The notes below the pieces were generated by a model. It was not told the DNA's origin and made no database searches. It saw nothing but the letters and a program-made list of their open reading frames with translations. Made by a program: the position numbers and the translations under genes. Source: Cycas panzhihuaensis (taxonomy: Eukaryota; Cycadophyta). Taken from it: a stretch of DNA of 64,000 nucleotides. The stretch lies in NCBI GenBank assembly GCA_023213395.1, contig CM041465.1, positions 85,319,741-85,383,740 on the forward strand, written 5' to 3'. This document shows positions 1 through 10,411 of this stretch, in pieces; position 1 is the first letter of the stretch, and the number at the start of each line of letters is the position of its first letter.

Positions 1-334
1 AGGCGCCAGGAAGGGTGGTGAGGTTATGAGTGACAATTGAGGGGTCGATTCCCTTCATGTCAGCATAATCCCACGCGAAAATGTCTCGAAACTCCTAGAA
101 CAGAAGGGAGTATTCCCTTACCTCATCAGGAGAACATTCCAACCCAACCTTAATGACCTTGCCCGGGGCCAAGACTACGTCTTGGGTTGCCCCCATGCAC
201 ATGGCGTTGCCCTCCTCGAAGTGGAGAGGGGCAAGATCAACGGGAGGCGGAGGAATAAGAGACGGGATCGGATCGACAGCGTGGATCCGATCGCGAGATC
301 TTCGGTGACCAAGCGGTGGTGACGGAAAGGCGGG
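1..334 (-). pseudogene. E1 pol linker between protease and RT, partial
   Basis: Translating the minus strand here gives fragments matching the linker that precedes RT in E2 (15504-16508) and E4 (62575-63294): a stretch resembling GNAMCMGATQDVVLAP, then VREYSLL, then WDYADMKGIDPSIVTHN. Frame changes separate them from the protease reading frame ending at 335. RT itself would lie to the left of base 1. No function is assigned to the linker; it joins protease to RT in the polyprotein. Confidence 0.6.
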
Positions 335-1507
335 TTAGGCGCAAGGCCCGCTAGATCTTGTGGTTTCATCATCCTCGAAATAATCCACCCCATGGATGAC
401 CTTACTTCGAGTAGGAGAAGCACCGGAGGGATTGAGAGCAATGGGACCGTGATGACCATCGGGTTGCTCAACTTCCTCACGGAAATCTGAAGGAAAAACA
501 GAAAGGTGCCCCTCGGAAAGGGCGAAAGGCAATTCCTCAAAACCATTACCTACGGGGGGTAATGAAAAAGGAGAACTCGCGATAGGTGGGTCAACATGAG
601 CGATGACGTGTGACACGCACAAGGGGCTAGCCTCACCAATAAGAAAGGTTCTAGACGGGGATCTAGAATAAGGCAGGTGCGACCTATTGGCACGAAGGAA
701 AGAGATGGGGTGAGGACAATCCTCGTCTTCGTCGAGCGACTCATCATCGTTGAACGAAGCAAGGTACCCGTAACTTCCAACGCCAATAGGGGCGAACCGC
801 GTGAGACTAGGAGGAGAAGACGCGGGGTCTTCTTCGGACGGATTAGGTATCCCAATAGAGCAAGCTGAGGCATGAGTGGATGAACCTTGGTTTGCTGAAC
901 TGGTAGAGTGAGTTTGTTTAGTAAAAGAGCGTTCGCGGGGAATCACTCTCATTCGTCCGTCATGGACGAATTTAAGTTGTCCCCAAAGGGTCGAGCACAT
1001 GGCTCCCATTTGATCGAGCCATGGATGACCTAGAAGGAGGTTGTAATCCACATCAACGTCAAGGACTACAACGTCGGCAAGAACGGTCTTACCCTCAAGG
1101 GTAAGCGGAATCACGACAGATCCCAAAGGGGTCTTCTCGCTACCGTCATACCCTTGGCATCGCCAGGGAACGGGTTCCAAGGTGAAAATACCAAGCTCTT
1201 GCATGACATGCAAGGGCATGGCATTGACGGAAGAACCGTTGTCGACAACAGTTCTTCGAAGAGTACAATCAGGCGTATCGATAGTGATGGTGAATGGGAA
1301 GTTCCACTGACGTTCCCTTTCACCGGCAGGGGGAAGATCCTTAGGATCAAAGTAAATAGCGGGTCCACAACCTTGGGCGACACCCAAAGCGTGGACAGGT
1401 ACATCACTCGATCCTAAAGCTTCCAGGAGGAGGGCCCATTGCTCGGGACAACTCCTCAGAACGTCCATCAAGGACATTCCTGCAGCGACTGTATGGAGCT
1501 CGTCCAC
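335..1507 (-). pseudogene. E1 retropepsin-like aspartic protease plus linker
   Basis: A 390-codon frame encoding the protease that would cleave the Gag-Pol polyprotein. The active-site motif VDNGSSVN lies at about 1220-1245 (DNGS in place of the usual DTG/DSG), and the flap/C-terminal signature YNLLLGHPWLDQMGA follows about 60 residues later, as in plant retropepsin-like families. The C-terminal half is an acidic, Ser/Pro-rich linker matching E2 and E4. The frame is separated from Gag (1521-2636) by a single-base shift, where E2 reads through from Gag to protease continuously. The Met start is probably only the first Met after the frameshift, not a real initiation site. Confidence 0.8.
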
Positions 1508-1520
1508 GATAGAGAAAGGC

Positions 1521-2636
1521 TTACCCTTCCGATGGGTTGGGTAAGTGCCCTTCAGAAATCATAACGACCAGCGCATGCGAAATAGCCTTGGGAAAGAGAG
1601 GGACTTCCGGAGGAAGGGTCTCCGGAAGAGGGTCGGAAGGAGCGGGAGGACAAAAAGCTCCTGCTGCTTCCTTAGCGGCTTGAGATCGCGTAAGGGCAAA
1701 AGTGGGAGTTGCTTCAAGCAACTGGATCACCTTCTTCCCCCTGTTCCGGGGTCGTGAAGGCGACGGGGTGCGACGGCTAGGAGAACGAGAAGAGGAAGAA
1801 GAATTCCTAGCGCCCTTCCCTTTATCGCGGGAAGGACGGGGATCAGGCGATCTTCCTCGGTTACGGTTGTTCTTGGTTTGGGTATTGCGATCACGTTCCC
1901 CGTGCTTAGGGAACGGATCCTTATGAACTAGTTGATCCAAATTAGGCCTTGAGGCCCGTTTGGGAGAAGAATTGCGTCGAGGGGCATCCTTTGGATGCTG
2001 GGCCCTACAACGCGAATCGTCGTGGAAGCAATCCCCATGAATGGAGCACCACTTCTTCTCAAGCGGGGGGTCAGACCTCCTCGCTTGAGAGGACTGGGCG
2101 TTTCCATTCCTGGGAAGAGGAGCTTGGGTAGTTTGTTGGACTTGCTTATTTGATGTAGGGGATGAAGGATCTTGAAGCTTGAGCTCCTTCATCGTACGCT
2201 CGAATGAGCGTATAGCTGATGTGAGAGGGTCTAAAGTCCTCTTGGTAGGATGAGAGGAAGACCGCATCGGTTGGGAAGGTTTGGTATCCTTGGTAGGGGG
2301 TGGTGCCTCACGGTGTTGTGAGGGCTTAAGAGGTTTCTTGAGACCCGCTTGGATCTCAATAGCCTCCAATGCCAAGCACTTGGCGATCGTGGAATCACAT
2401 GTGGTCGCCCTCATCTTGAGGACTTCCACGTGGACTTCGGGACAAAGCGCATTGACGAACAGGTCTCGCTTCAGCTCCTCGGGCAATGTTGCCTTAGTGG
2501 AGTGGAGCAAGTCGTGGAATCGCCGCACAAAGTCACGATTCATCTCATCGTGACCTTGTTTGAGCGAAAGAAGAGACTTCATTCCGCTCTCGAATGGATG
2601 AGCTACATCAAAATAGTTGATGAACTCATCCACCAA
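1521..2636 (-). pseudogene. E1 Gag, capsid core and zinc knuckle
   Basis: A 371-codon frame covering the retrotransposon Gag core and nucleocapsid. The core has the family pattern FESGMKSLLSLKQGHDEMNRDFV, shown here only to indicate where the Gag domain lies, followed by a helical stretch ending LALEAIEIQAGLKK. A CCHC-like knuckle (WCSIHGDCFHDDSRC, spacing C-x3-H-x2-C-x-H-x4-C) sits near residue 195, followed by a basic, Arg/Ser-rich nucleic-acid-binding tail. The upstream Gag part is in other frames (2626-3412), so frameshifts break this copy. Gag would form the virus-like particle that packages element RNA. Confidence 0.85.
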
Positions 2637-3412
2637 TTCTTTGGAATGAATGGATTGAATGGGCGGGAGGCGGTAGAACCATTTGAGGCGCCACCTGCAA
2701 GGATCTCGGGAATAGTTTCATCAAAATATGGTCATAAGCCCAGTAATCGATGCATGCCATAGAAAAACCACGGACATGCTCATTTGGGTCTTCTGACAGT
2801 TCCATCGAATCTAGGAACTTCAGGGGGATGAGGCGGCAAGTTGGTTCGTAACACCTCAACCGAAAGAGGGGTTGACCTAAAGTCCATGAAGGGGCGTGCC
2901 CTTGCCTGAACCATAGGATCAACGAATGTCAAAGTAGGTAACGCACAAGGAGCGGGTGGGGGTGGAACGCCCATCCCTCCTTGAGGAAGCGCCCCTTGCT
3001 GAAAAGATGCGTGGGGGTAGGTGCCTTGGAAGGGAGTCGGATTCCCTTGCGAAGGCACAACGGATGGGATTGTGTTGGAAGAAGGGCAAGACGGATGTGG
3101 AACCAGGTTTTGCCCATATGGGCCACCCGTAGGTGGAGCAACCCCATATGGGTGTAGCAGATCCACCCCATAAACGGGAAGGTGGCTTCCTCTACCCTGC
3201 CCCCAAGGTTGAGAGGTATATCCTGGGGGAACGTAGAAGGAAGCACCAACGTGCTGGGCTGGAAGCTGCGTGGGAGCAGATCCCACATGACTGGTGGTTG
3301 GAAAGCTAGTAGGGCCAATAGGCCTACTAGGGACGGTATGCGCCACATTAGGGGATGGCACATTGGTTTGATTAGGAGCGGGTATGCTAATCCTCAATTG
3401 AAGGAAAGACAC
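2626..3412 (-). pseudogene. E1 Gag, proline-rich N-terminal half
   Basis: Two overlapping minus-strand frames. The first (3412-2780) is Pro/Gly/Tyr-rich, with YVPPGYTSQPWGQGRG and a run of PxPP segments, ending FMDFRSTPLSVEVLRTNLPP. A frameshift then moves reading to 2922-2626, which carries HVRGFSMACIDYWAYDHI, the start of the Gag core. E2 and E4 read through these parts in one frame, which shows where E1 is broken. The low-complexity proline-rich segment is shared by all copies. Its role is not known to me; it may be a flexible or assembly region of Gag. Confidence 0.75.
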
Positions 3413-4199
3413 ACCACGAGAAGATCCTAAGGCATTAGGACCTTGATGAGGGGCCGGAAGGTGCCACGCGCCCCCTTGTGAGGGAGCAGTGGGACGCGCG
3501 TGTAAACCGCGAAGGGATTTGTGGTCACAGGAAGGGTGGATGAGGATGAGGCATGAGGTGGGGGAGCGGAAGAGGAAGAGGCCCCTCCACGAAGAACATC
3601 CTCAAACCACCTAGGACGCGGTTACAAGCGTGTTGCGCGGTAACACTCATTGAAAGCTTCAACTACGTCAATGGGGGGAGTCCCCACACACTCGTAAGAG
3701 GTGATCGGAACCTCAAACAAGGTAGGATCCTCGGAATGTTCCTCATAAGAATTGCCAACTACGTGGCAACCCTCAAGAGGAACGGGTCCTTCTACGGCGT
3801 GGGTAGAAGGATGAGCATCGAAAGAAAGGTGTTGGTCGTTTGGATAATAAAGGGGGTCGTCACCCTCTTGGGTGGACCTGGGAATAACAGGAGGAAAGGC
3901 ATGGGTTTCCATGGCTGAAGTATGGTAGGTCCAATCGAAAGAGTATCCCTCCATAGTCGGATCAGAATCTGATGAGGCAAGAAGGCGATACTCAGGGTCC
4001 TCTAACAAAGGAGATAGACCGCGCAAACGATGAGAGAAACGCCGCATGCAAGGTCAACCGACAATGTTAGGAAAGGAGAAAGAGCGGTAAAACACACGCG
4101 TTGGGGGTTACCCAACGTGGAGATCGAGATAAGTATGAAAAGGATCACACAAGAGTAGCGAAACCAACCGAAGAGAGCGAAACTAGCTCCCTTACTGGC
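3413..4199 (-). pseudogene. E1 gag leader ORF and 5' untranslated leader
   Basis: On the minus strand a 141-codon frame (4047-3622) starts MRRFSHRLRGL and contains TMEGYSFDWTYHT, an acidic middle and a closing TPPIDVVEAFNE. Equivalent frames in E2 (12425-12817) and E4 (59334-59752) align over the whole length. The last motif joins, after a frame break, to the proline-rich Gag at 3412, so this is probably the N-terminus of Gag rather than an independent gene. Positions 4048-4199 are leader between primer site and ORF. I recognise no domain in the leader protein. Confidence 0.6.
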
Positions 4200-4219
4200 A
4201 GTCCCCAGTATGGTCGCCC
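4200..4219 (-). other. E1 primer binding site, tRNA-Arg type
   Basis: The minus strand reads GGGCGACCATACTGGGGACT immediately inside the LTR. The same block occurs in E2 (12261), E4 (59171) and, shortened, E3 (21419). A primer site complementary to the 3' end of a plant tRNA-Arg would begin TGGCGACCA, so the first base has changed T to G here. Assignment to tRNA-Arg is from memory of tRNA ends and should be checked. Confidence 0.6.
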
Positions 4220-4867
4220 GATGGGCCGCTATTCTATGGGATAACTACCTAAGCGATAGGTGTAAGGAGAGTGAGTGGTGGAATGATAGAAGGTGGGACC
4301 TAAAGGTGGGTAACTACCACGCGAGCGCCCATGTCTTGGGCGCGAGTTTGGCATCTGCAATGGAGTATGGCTACTATCGGGTGACCCTTCACCACTTCGA
4401 ATAAGGGGTGAAGGTGCGTAGGGCAAACACAGGTTGACACGGGAATAGGACCCTCCACCCTTGGGTGGCGGAAGGGGAAGAGAAGACCTAATGGAGACAG
4501 GCCAAGAGCAATCATACACAACCTAACCGGGTATACGAGTGATGCAGGAAGCAAGGCACTCGTGTGGTTAAGCAGAGAGGAGGAAAGGTAGGGGAGAGGA
4601 GGACTCCTACAATCTTTCCTACGAATGATAAAGATGCATGAAACAAGACAAACGAATCGCAAACAAGTACCCAACCAATTTTCCCCTTTTATCCTTCAGT
4701 GTACTAATTACTACGAAAGAAATAAAAGGAAAAGAAAGGGTAGCGGAGGGGAACGAAATGTGCACCTGGAGCGAAGGCGTCATGAGCAAGTAACCTTCTC
4801 GAGGAGCGCTCAACCACTCCGTGCGACGTACTGGATGCGAGATATTGCGGCGGACGAAGGGGGGGGG

Positions 4868-4888
4868 CTTCCTTACCTTCCCCAGAAA
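4868..4888 (-). promoter_or_regulatory. Conserved splice-donor-like site in G/C stem, E1 LTR
   Basis: The minus strand reads TGGGGAAGGTAAGGAAGCC: an AG|GTAAG donor consensus between a run of G and a run of C that can pair. The same arrangement is present in every LTR of the family in this window even where the surrounding sequence has diverged. Confidence 0.45.
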
Positions 4889-6200
4889 ATCAAATGCGAT
4901 GCCAAGAAAGAAAGGAAGCGCTAACTAAGAAATGAAGTAGCATGAAAACATAACGCATATGAAGGTGCTTACCGGTAGCTAGGCCCACGAGCGATGCACT
5001 CCACGCTTCCCAAGTACCTGCAAGCAATAGCGGTCTCTTTCTCTTCCCGAAGGAAGAGCACTAACATGCAACACAAAAACTCTAACAATATATGCCTAAA
5101 TAACATAAACAAGAATTTGAATATACATGCGTTAGTGCTAATCCAACAATGAAAGTGTCAAAAGAAAGTGACCAAAGTGAAAGTAAATGGTTGGGTAAGC
5201 CTCGGGTGGCCTACCTCCATAAATGATGCCCAAACCTCCCCAAGGGCCACGAGGCGGCGAGGAGAAAGTCAAGAGCAAGGGCTGGAAAATGGCAGCAAAA
5301 AGGGGCAAGGAGAGGCCCAAGGGTACCCACGGCGAGCCGGGATGCTATGGAGAGCAAACCAGGTGACCCGGGGAAGAAAGACGAAGCAAGAAACCAGCAG
5401 TTGGGACTTATGAGTGGTGCCCAAACCTGAGCAAAAGGCCCCAAATCAGTGGCAACTTGTGGCAATGTTGGTTTGGGCAACCAAAGGGAGCCTTCAAACC
5501 CTTGTTCGCGAACCAAGGGCAGCACGGGACGAGAGGGAGGTTTTGGGGGGCTAAGAGCCACCTAGGGAGCGTGGAAGGTGGTACGGAATCCACCCAGCTC
5601 CTCTCCAAAACCTATGCAACCCCTCAACGCATTTGCCTTGGGCCGACAAGCGCAGTAAGAAGCACGGGAGAGTGGTATACTTGACCCCAAAAGGGAGGAC
5701 AACCAACTCTTAAGTAACAAGTAAGAGCAAACAAGCTGAAGCATGAATATCACAAGAAAACAAGCATAAAAACAAGGAATACCTGAAGAGAAGAGGCAAG
5801 GATTTACCTCGGCCAAAGGCGTGAGAGGGACGATAAATCAGCCGGATCTGAAGTAGGCGGGTTTGAGGCCACCTACGGAGATGTGTAGGAAACACACCGC
5901 ACTTGGGGTGCTTATGGACACTGGCGAAGACCCGGTGGAAACCACTTCAAAGGAGCCCTCTCCAGGCGTTTGAGGGGAGGAGAATGTCTCAACCACGCCA
6001 AAGGAGAGTCTTGTATGAAGGGTGCGAGTCCGTTGATGCAAGCAGGAGAGAGAAGCGAGGCGGGAGAGTGTTTCCTTGAGAGCAATTCCAAAAGTGAGCA
6101 AAAAGATCCTTGAAAATGAGCCAAAAAAGGTTTAAGTACTCAAGCAAAACCCTAAAGCGTGTGATTAGGGCACAACTGGAAGAGAAATAAAGTGCGAGCC

Positions 6201-6240
6201 ACGTGGCAGTTTCACAATAAATGCGAAATTGCCACAGTGG
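6201..6240. repeat. LTR stem-loop, E1
   Basis: GTGGCAGTTT (6204 onward) pairs with AAATTGCCAC (ending about 6235) around a 12-base AT-rich loop. It corresponds to the CCACGCG...CGCGTGG type hairpins at 10371-10411, 38521-38561 and 57176-57216. Confidence 0.45.
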
Positions 6241-6763
6241 ATTTTTAAAAACAACATGAGACGATCGTCTGGCAAGAATTTCGCGATGCAGCGGATATTC
6301 TGGCGATGCAGCGCCTAGAGCCAAAATGGGGCCCTGGCGGTCCGGGTTGGGGCGAGATAACGAAAAGACTAATAGAAAGCTAGAACACCTACCCGGGAGC
6401 AACAAGCTAACAAAACGGGTCCAAAGGAGCAAAAATAGGGCTCGAGTGGGGTGGCAAGTTGACCAAATGATGATGAGTCATCACACGGGCGGAGGTGGCA
6501 CAAACCTAATGGATCCTGGAGCGAGGAGGCGGATCACGGGAAATGTCTGGTCACCATGGTGCCACACTCGCTGTGAGTGTGCCCCTGCTATAGTCATCAT
6601 AGGCTAAAAATAAGTGTGGATGACTACAAGGTCGCCCACAAAGTCACACACATGCAGATACGCAAGCAAACATCCAGTTAATGAAAGCGATGATAATGCG
6701 AGAGACATACCTGCACTTACCTGAGTCGGTGATTCCGTATCCATTCCCGGAAGCCGGGAAACA

Positions 6764-7046
6764 CCCTCCCATGTACATAACATTCCATTTCATAGTGACT
6801 ATTTAATCATGCTCGTGATCATTGCCACTATTTGTGTTGCATTTATACGATGGGGGCATCCCCCCATCTATTTTCTCTACATGTTAGCTTTAGGGTGACA
6901 CATAGGCAGCCCCTATGTTGTCTCTCCCTCATCTCCCTATCCATGCATCCCACCACAACACTCGCCATTATCCTTGGCTCATACCATCATCATATTTATT
7001 GTGTGTATATATATATATATATATATATACATATATATACATATAC

Positions 7047-7083
<37 letters not shown>

Positions 7084-7110
7084 CATATATACATATATAT
7101 AAATATACAT

Positions 7111-7161
<51 letters not shown>

Positions 7162-7210
7162 CATACATACATATATATATATACATACATACATATATAT
7201 ATATACATAC

Positions 7211-7243
<33 letters not shown>

Positions 7244-7478
7244 CATACATATATGTATATATACATACATATATATATATACATACATATATATATATAC
7301 ATATATATACATACATATATATATATACATACATATATATATATACATACATATATATATATACATACATATATATATATACATACATATATATATATAT
7401 ATATTATTAATATTTTGTTGCCAATATTTGTCATCATGTTACGCTTCCGAGCAGCGAGGCTCTGCTGCTAAGGGGGCA
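6764..7478 (+). mobile_element. E0: 3' internal tail of an older family copy
   Basis: This segment aligns with the E2 interval 37600-37952, between the second RNase H and the 3' LTR: a block with GGGGGCATCCCC, then GGCAGCCCCTATGTTGTC, then the TA tract, then CATCATGTTACGCTTC and GTGAGGCTC-like sequence directly before the LTR. The purine run AAGGGGGCAG (about 7469-7478) abuts the LTR and is a plausible polypurine tract. Everything upstream of 6764 has been replaced by E1. Confidence 0.7.
7001..7405. repeat. (TA)n / TATACA microsatellite, about 400 bp
   Basis: Nearly pure alternating TA interrupted by periodic TACA and TACATACA units. The long frames of Tyr/Ile/His across it on both strands are artefacts of the repeat. 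It occupies the same place relative to the 3' LTR as the TA tract of E2 (37770-37874) and the short one of E3 (about 30813-30824), so it is part of the family's 3' region and has expanded in this copy. Confidence 0.95.
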
Positions 7479-8013
7479 GTGTTTCCCAGCTACCAGGAAT
7501 GGACATAGATGAGTCGACTCATGTAAGTATAGGTACGCTTCTATCCCCTGCCTTTATCAATTCTAAGAAAGGTAAATTAAAGCATTTTTTTTACACTACA
7601 TGATTACTTGGTTCGTTATGTGATTATTATGCATCTGTTGCTTGATCATGTTGTATTATACCACTTCAACCTATGACAATCTAGGGATATGCATCCCATG
7701 GTGCTCCATAACCCTCCTCCATATCTCCACATTGTCCCCAAGTACCAATTGACTCCTATAGCCTGATCACATCACCTAATGACACACCTCGAACCCTAGC
7801 ACCTTGCCTAGGCATGGTTGCCATCGTTTTACTTATGTACTAACTTGTTGGGAGCTTCTCACATTAATATTCCACCTATCATAGGTTTCTTAAGTCCCAT
7901 GGCTGCCTCCTACCACCTAGATAGGGTTCATGCCCCTTAGGCCTGAAGTATCCCCTTTTTCCTTAGCTTCTAAACTTCCTTTTATTATTTTTTTGCCGCA
8001 CCATGATAAAGAT

Positions 8014-8045
8014 CATGGTACCACTGTAAACTTTGTGGTACCATG
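8014..8045. repeat. Perfect 11-bp inverted repeat in E0 LTR
   Basis: CATGGTACCAC (8014-8024) and its exact reverse complement GTGGTACCATG (8035-8045) flank a 10-base loop. The corresponding E2 block (about 10274-10305) keeps only part of the pairing. Confidence 0.7.
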
Positions 8046-9788
8046 AAGTTTACCATGAGGCGACTGTTATACTTTATTTTTTAAAATCTACCATGGCTAA
8101 TTTCATATTTGTTATAAAATTGCCACGTGGTAGAGATGTATTCCTAGCCCAATCCAAACCCTAATTGCTTAGTTGAGCTAGGGTTGGGTTTAAAACGCAA
8201 AAAGACCCTTATTTCTTCCTCTTCCACTCTAAAAAAAACTCTCTTTCACTCACTCCTCATATCTTCCTATAGAAATACCCTACAAACGTCAGACACATCA
8301 ACTTTTTAGCCTGAGATCAGCTCTCTATAGCTCTAGATTCGTAGTAATAGGCTTACAATAAGGCTGCCTCAAGGAAGGATGCACTCCAAGTTTGCCATCA
8401 AGCACAAATATCTCTTCTTAGTCCAAATTTTACTTCCAGACCATAGCTCCTTTGGGGTTTCACTTGTAAACCCTATAGAGCAAGCCTTCCTCTCTCTTTT
8501 CTAGGTAAATCTGTTGTTGATCTACCTACAGTAGGTACTCTTCCTCTCCTATTTTGGTTTTACTCCTTTTAAATATTGGAAAAAATTATTTGTATATCCT
8601 ACAAAATAATTGTTCCCTCCAGTTTTCCTTACTGCACATGGGAGGCAAACCCTTCTTTTTCTTGTCTTCTTATTGTTTTCTTCCAGCCCCTCCCTAGTTT
8701 TTCTAAGGAGGTAGCGAGGAAGAGGTCACAAAGGAGAGTGAAAGGAGCAAGGCGAGTTCCATACCCAATGAGCCTTCTCCTCAAGGGAAGCCCCCTTCTC
8801 TCCCTTCATCTTCTTCTTCTATACTTCCCATGGGTTTCCAAAGGGCTACCAGAAGAGAGGTTACCATTGGTAGCAACATATGCAGCCTATTGTTACACTT
8901 GTTCTCAACTTTACAAGCCTTACATAAGTAGGAATCACAACCCCTGACCAAACCTTACCCATCATTTGGTGTTAAGTTAGCCTGAAGTTGTAAAAGTTGT
9001 ACTATGTAACTTTTGCAACATCGACAACACATATAACTTTACAACAACCTATAATTCATATCTTTAGCTTTTGATGCATTAGCCCTACTTGCTACCTTAG
9101 TGCTTAGATAGTGTGGAGTATCGTAGTCTTGGAGGGTTATCTATTCTAAGGCTAATAACCCCCCTTTTTCCTCCTTTTCCCTTTTGATATTTCTTGTAAA
9201 GCTAACATAAAAAGGGAATTGTAAGTTGATTTTGTTATAAATATTTCTTTAATTTAGATAGCTTGCATTATACTATTCTATACATTACATATATATATAT
9301 ATATATATCCCTTGCGCTTTAGCAGCCCCATGGAAGGGTGGACATTACTTGGTTGTAGGTTCCTTTATCGCCGCACATGGAGAAGGAGGAAAGTATTCTA
9401 ATCTGGGTATCTTATTCCCTTTCCCTCTTGATATTTCTTTTGAGCCCTTTCATTACAACTCTTTCTTTTTTCCTTTCCATTTTTCCTCTCAATTTGGGGA
9501 AGGTAAGGAAACCCCTACCCTCATTTACTAGTACTACTACGTCACACCATCTGCAGTTGGGTAAGGAAGGCAAGTACCACAAGGGGTAGTGCTCCTTCAG
9601 CCACCTAGTTTCCAAATACACTCCTTGCTCACCTTTGGTCTTTTTCCTCTTGGTTTATTTCATTTGTCCCCATGTATTATACCTAAAGGAAAAGGAAAAG
9701 AAAAAGAGAATTTATATCTATCATCCACACCTAGTTAATTTGCTTGTTTACTTAATAAAAGTTCATCAAATAGGGACCATATCTGTTG

Positions 9789-9793
9789 CATGT
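9789..9793. repeat. E2 target-site duplication, left (catgt)
   Basis: The five bases catgt directly before the E2 5' LTR recur exactly at 40426-40430 directly after the E2 3' LTR. This identifies both ends of one integration event 30.6 kb apart. Confidence 0.9.
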
Positions 9794-10370
9794 TGTTTCC
9801 CAGCTACTGGGAATAGACTCGAGATGCACCGACGCAAGTTTGTCCAGGTATATTTTCTTACTTTTCTTGCCCATGCTTGATTGAGGTTATTTAGAGTAGG
9901 TTGCTTGACATATGCCTGCCTACACGCATTATTTTTCTACTTGCTCATAATGCATGTGCCTACGGCACATCATCAGCCTATGACGACTCACAGTGGGGGC
10001 ATTCCTCAGCAAATGCTACACCACATGGCGCCTGACCACCCACGGTGTCTCCACGGTCCCCCGGGATGTTTCCGTCAGTCATATTTGCTCTTGTTACGAT
10101 ATGTTGCTTATGTTGCAGTCATTCCTAAGTCCGATTTGATCCTCAGTTAGGACTCCTTGCATTATTTTGGGTACTTGCCCACTGCCTGGGCATTCCCTCA
10201 GCTACTCTAACTCATGTTTAGCCTTTGTTTTTGCCTCAAAACTTGATATTTCTGCTCATTTTTCTCTTTTTTTAATTCCAGGTTGATACCACTGTAAACT
10301 TAGCAGTACCACAGAGTTCTTTGCAGATGCGCAAAGTTCTTGTGATCTGTTGAAATTTAAAAAAAGAGAA

Positions 10371-10411
10371 CCACGCGACATTTTCCATTTTTTTGCAAAA
10401 CTGCCGCGTGG
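10371..10411. repeat. LTR stem-loop, E2 5' LTR
   Basis: CCACGCG (10371-10377) pairs exactly with CGCGTGG (10405-10411) across a T-rich loop. The copies at 38521 (CCACGTG...TGTGG) and 57176 (CCACGCG...ATGTGG) keep the shape with some mismatches. Confidence 0.5.

Larger units (their letters stand above)
1..6763 (-). mobile_element. E1: partial Tat-like Ty3/gypsy retrotransposon, 5' half
   Basis: Read on the minus strand, this is the 5' half of a large Ty3/gypsy element: 5' LTR (6763 to about 4221), primer site (4219-4200), gag leader, proline-rich Gag, Gag core with zinc knuckle, protease, then a linker running off the window edge at base 1. The same order and closely related proteins occur in E2 and E4 on the plus strand. 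Its LTR is about as long as theirs but clearly diverged, so E1 is a sister subfamily. Its outer end meets E0 internal sequence at 6763/6764, so it was probably inserted into E0. The second target duplication lies outside the window. Confidence 0.85.
4221..6763 (-). repeat. E1 5' LTR, about 2.5 kb
   Basis: Read on the minus strand, this LTR starts TGTTTCCCGGC at 6763 and includes GGGAATGG 16 bases later, as do the other LTRs of the family; its inner end precedes the primer site. Most of the body is diverged from the E2/E4 LTRs but keeps two landmarks: the GTGGCA...TGCCAC hairpin (6204-6235) and the splice-donor-like GGGGAAGGTAAGG flanked by G and C runs (4868-4888). No coding region is believed here; the short frames across it are not shared with other copies. 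The inner boundary is uncertain by a few bases. Confidence 0.7.
7479..9793 (+). repeat. E0 3' LTR, left part
   Basis: Starts TGTTTCCCAGC with GGAATGGAC close behind, like the LTRs of E2 and E4. Further landmarks follow in order: the GGTACCACTGTAAACTT block near 8016 (compare 10276 in E2), a TATATA run near 9288, the donor-like GGGGAAGGTAAGG at about 9497, and an AAAGGAAAAG block. It is interrupted at 9793 by E2 and resumes at 40431. The frames in it (for example 8576-8947 and 9349-9621) are not shared with other LTRs and are not believed. Strongly diverged from E2, so much older. Confidence 0.65.

Noticed and set aside
5138-6607. Several 60-150 codon frames inside the E1 LTR
   Set aside because: Not shared with any other LTR copy and no domain; LTRs of this family are non-coding.
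6832-7508. Long Tyr/Ile/His frames on both strands
   Set aside because: They are translations of the TA/TACA microsatellite; open in many frames at once and without protein character. Same for 33659-33868 and 37680-37935.
8576-8947. 123-codon frame in the E0 LTR
   Set aside because: No counterpart in E2 or E4 LTRs and composition like the surrounding non-coding DNA.
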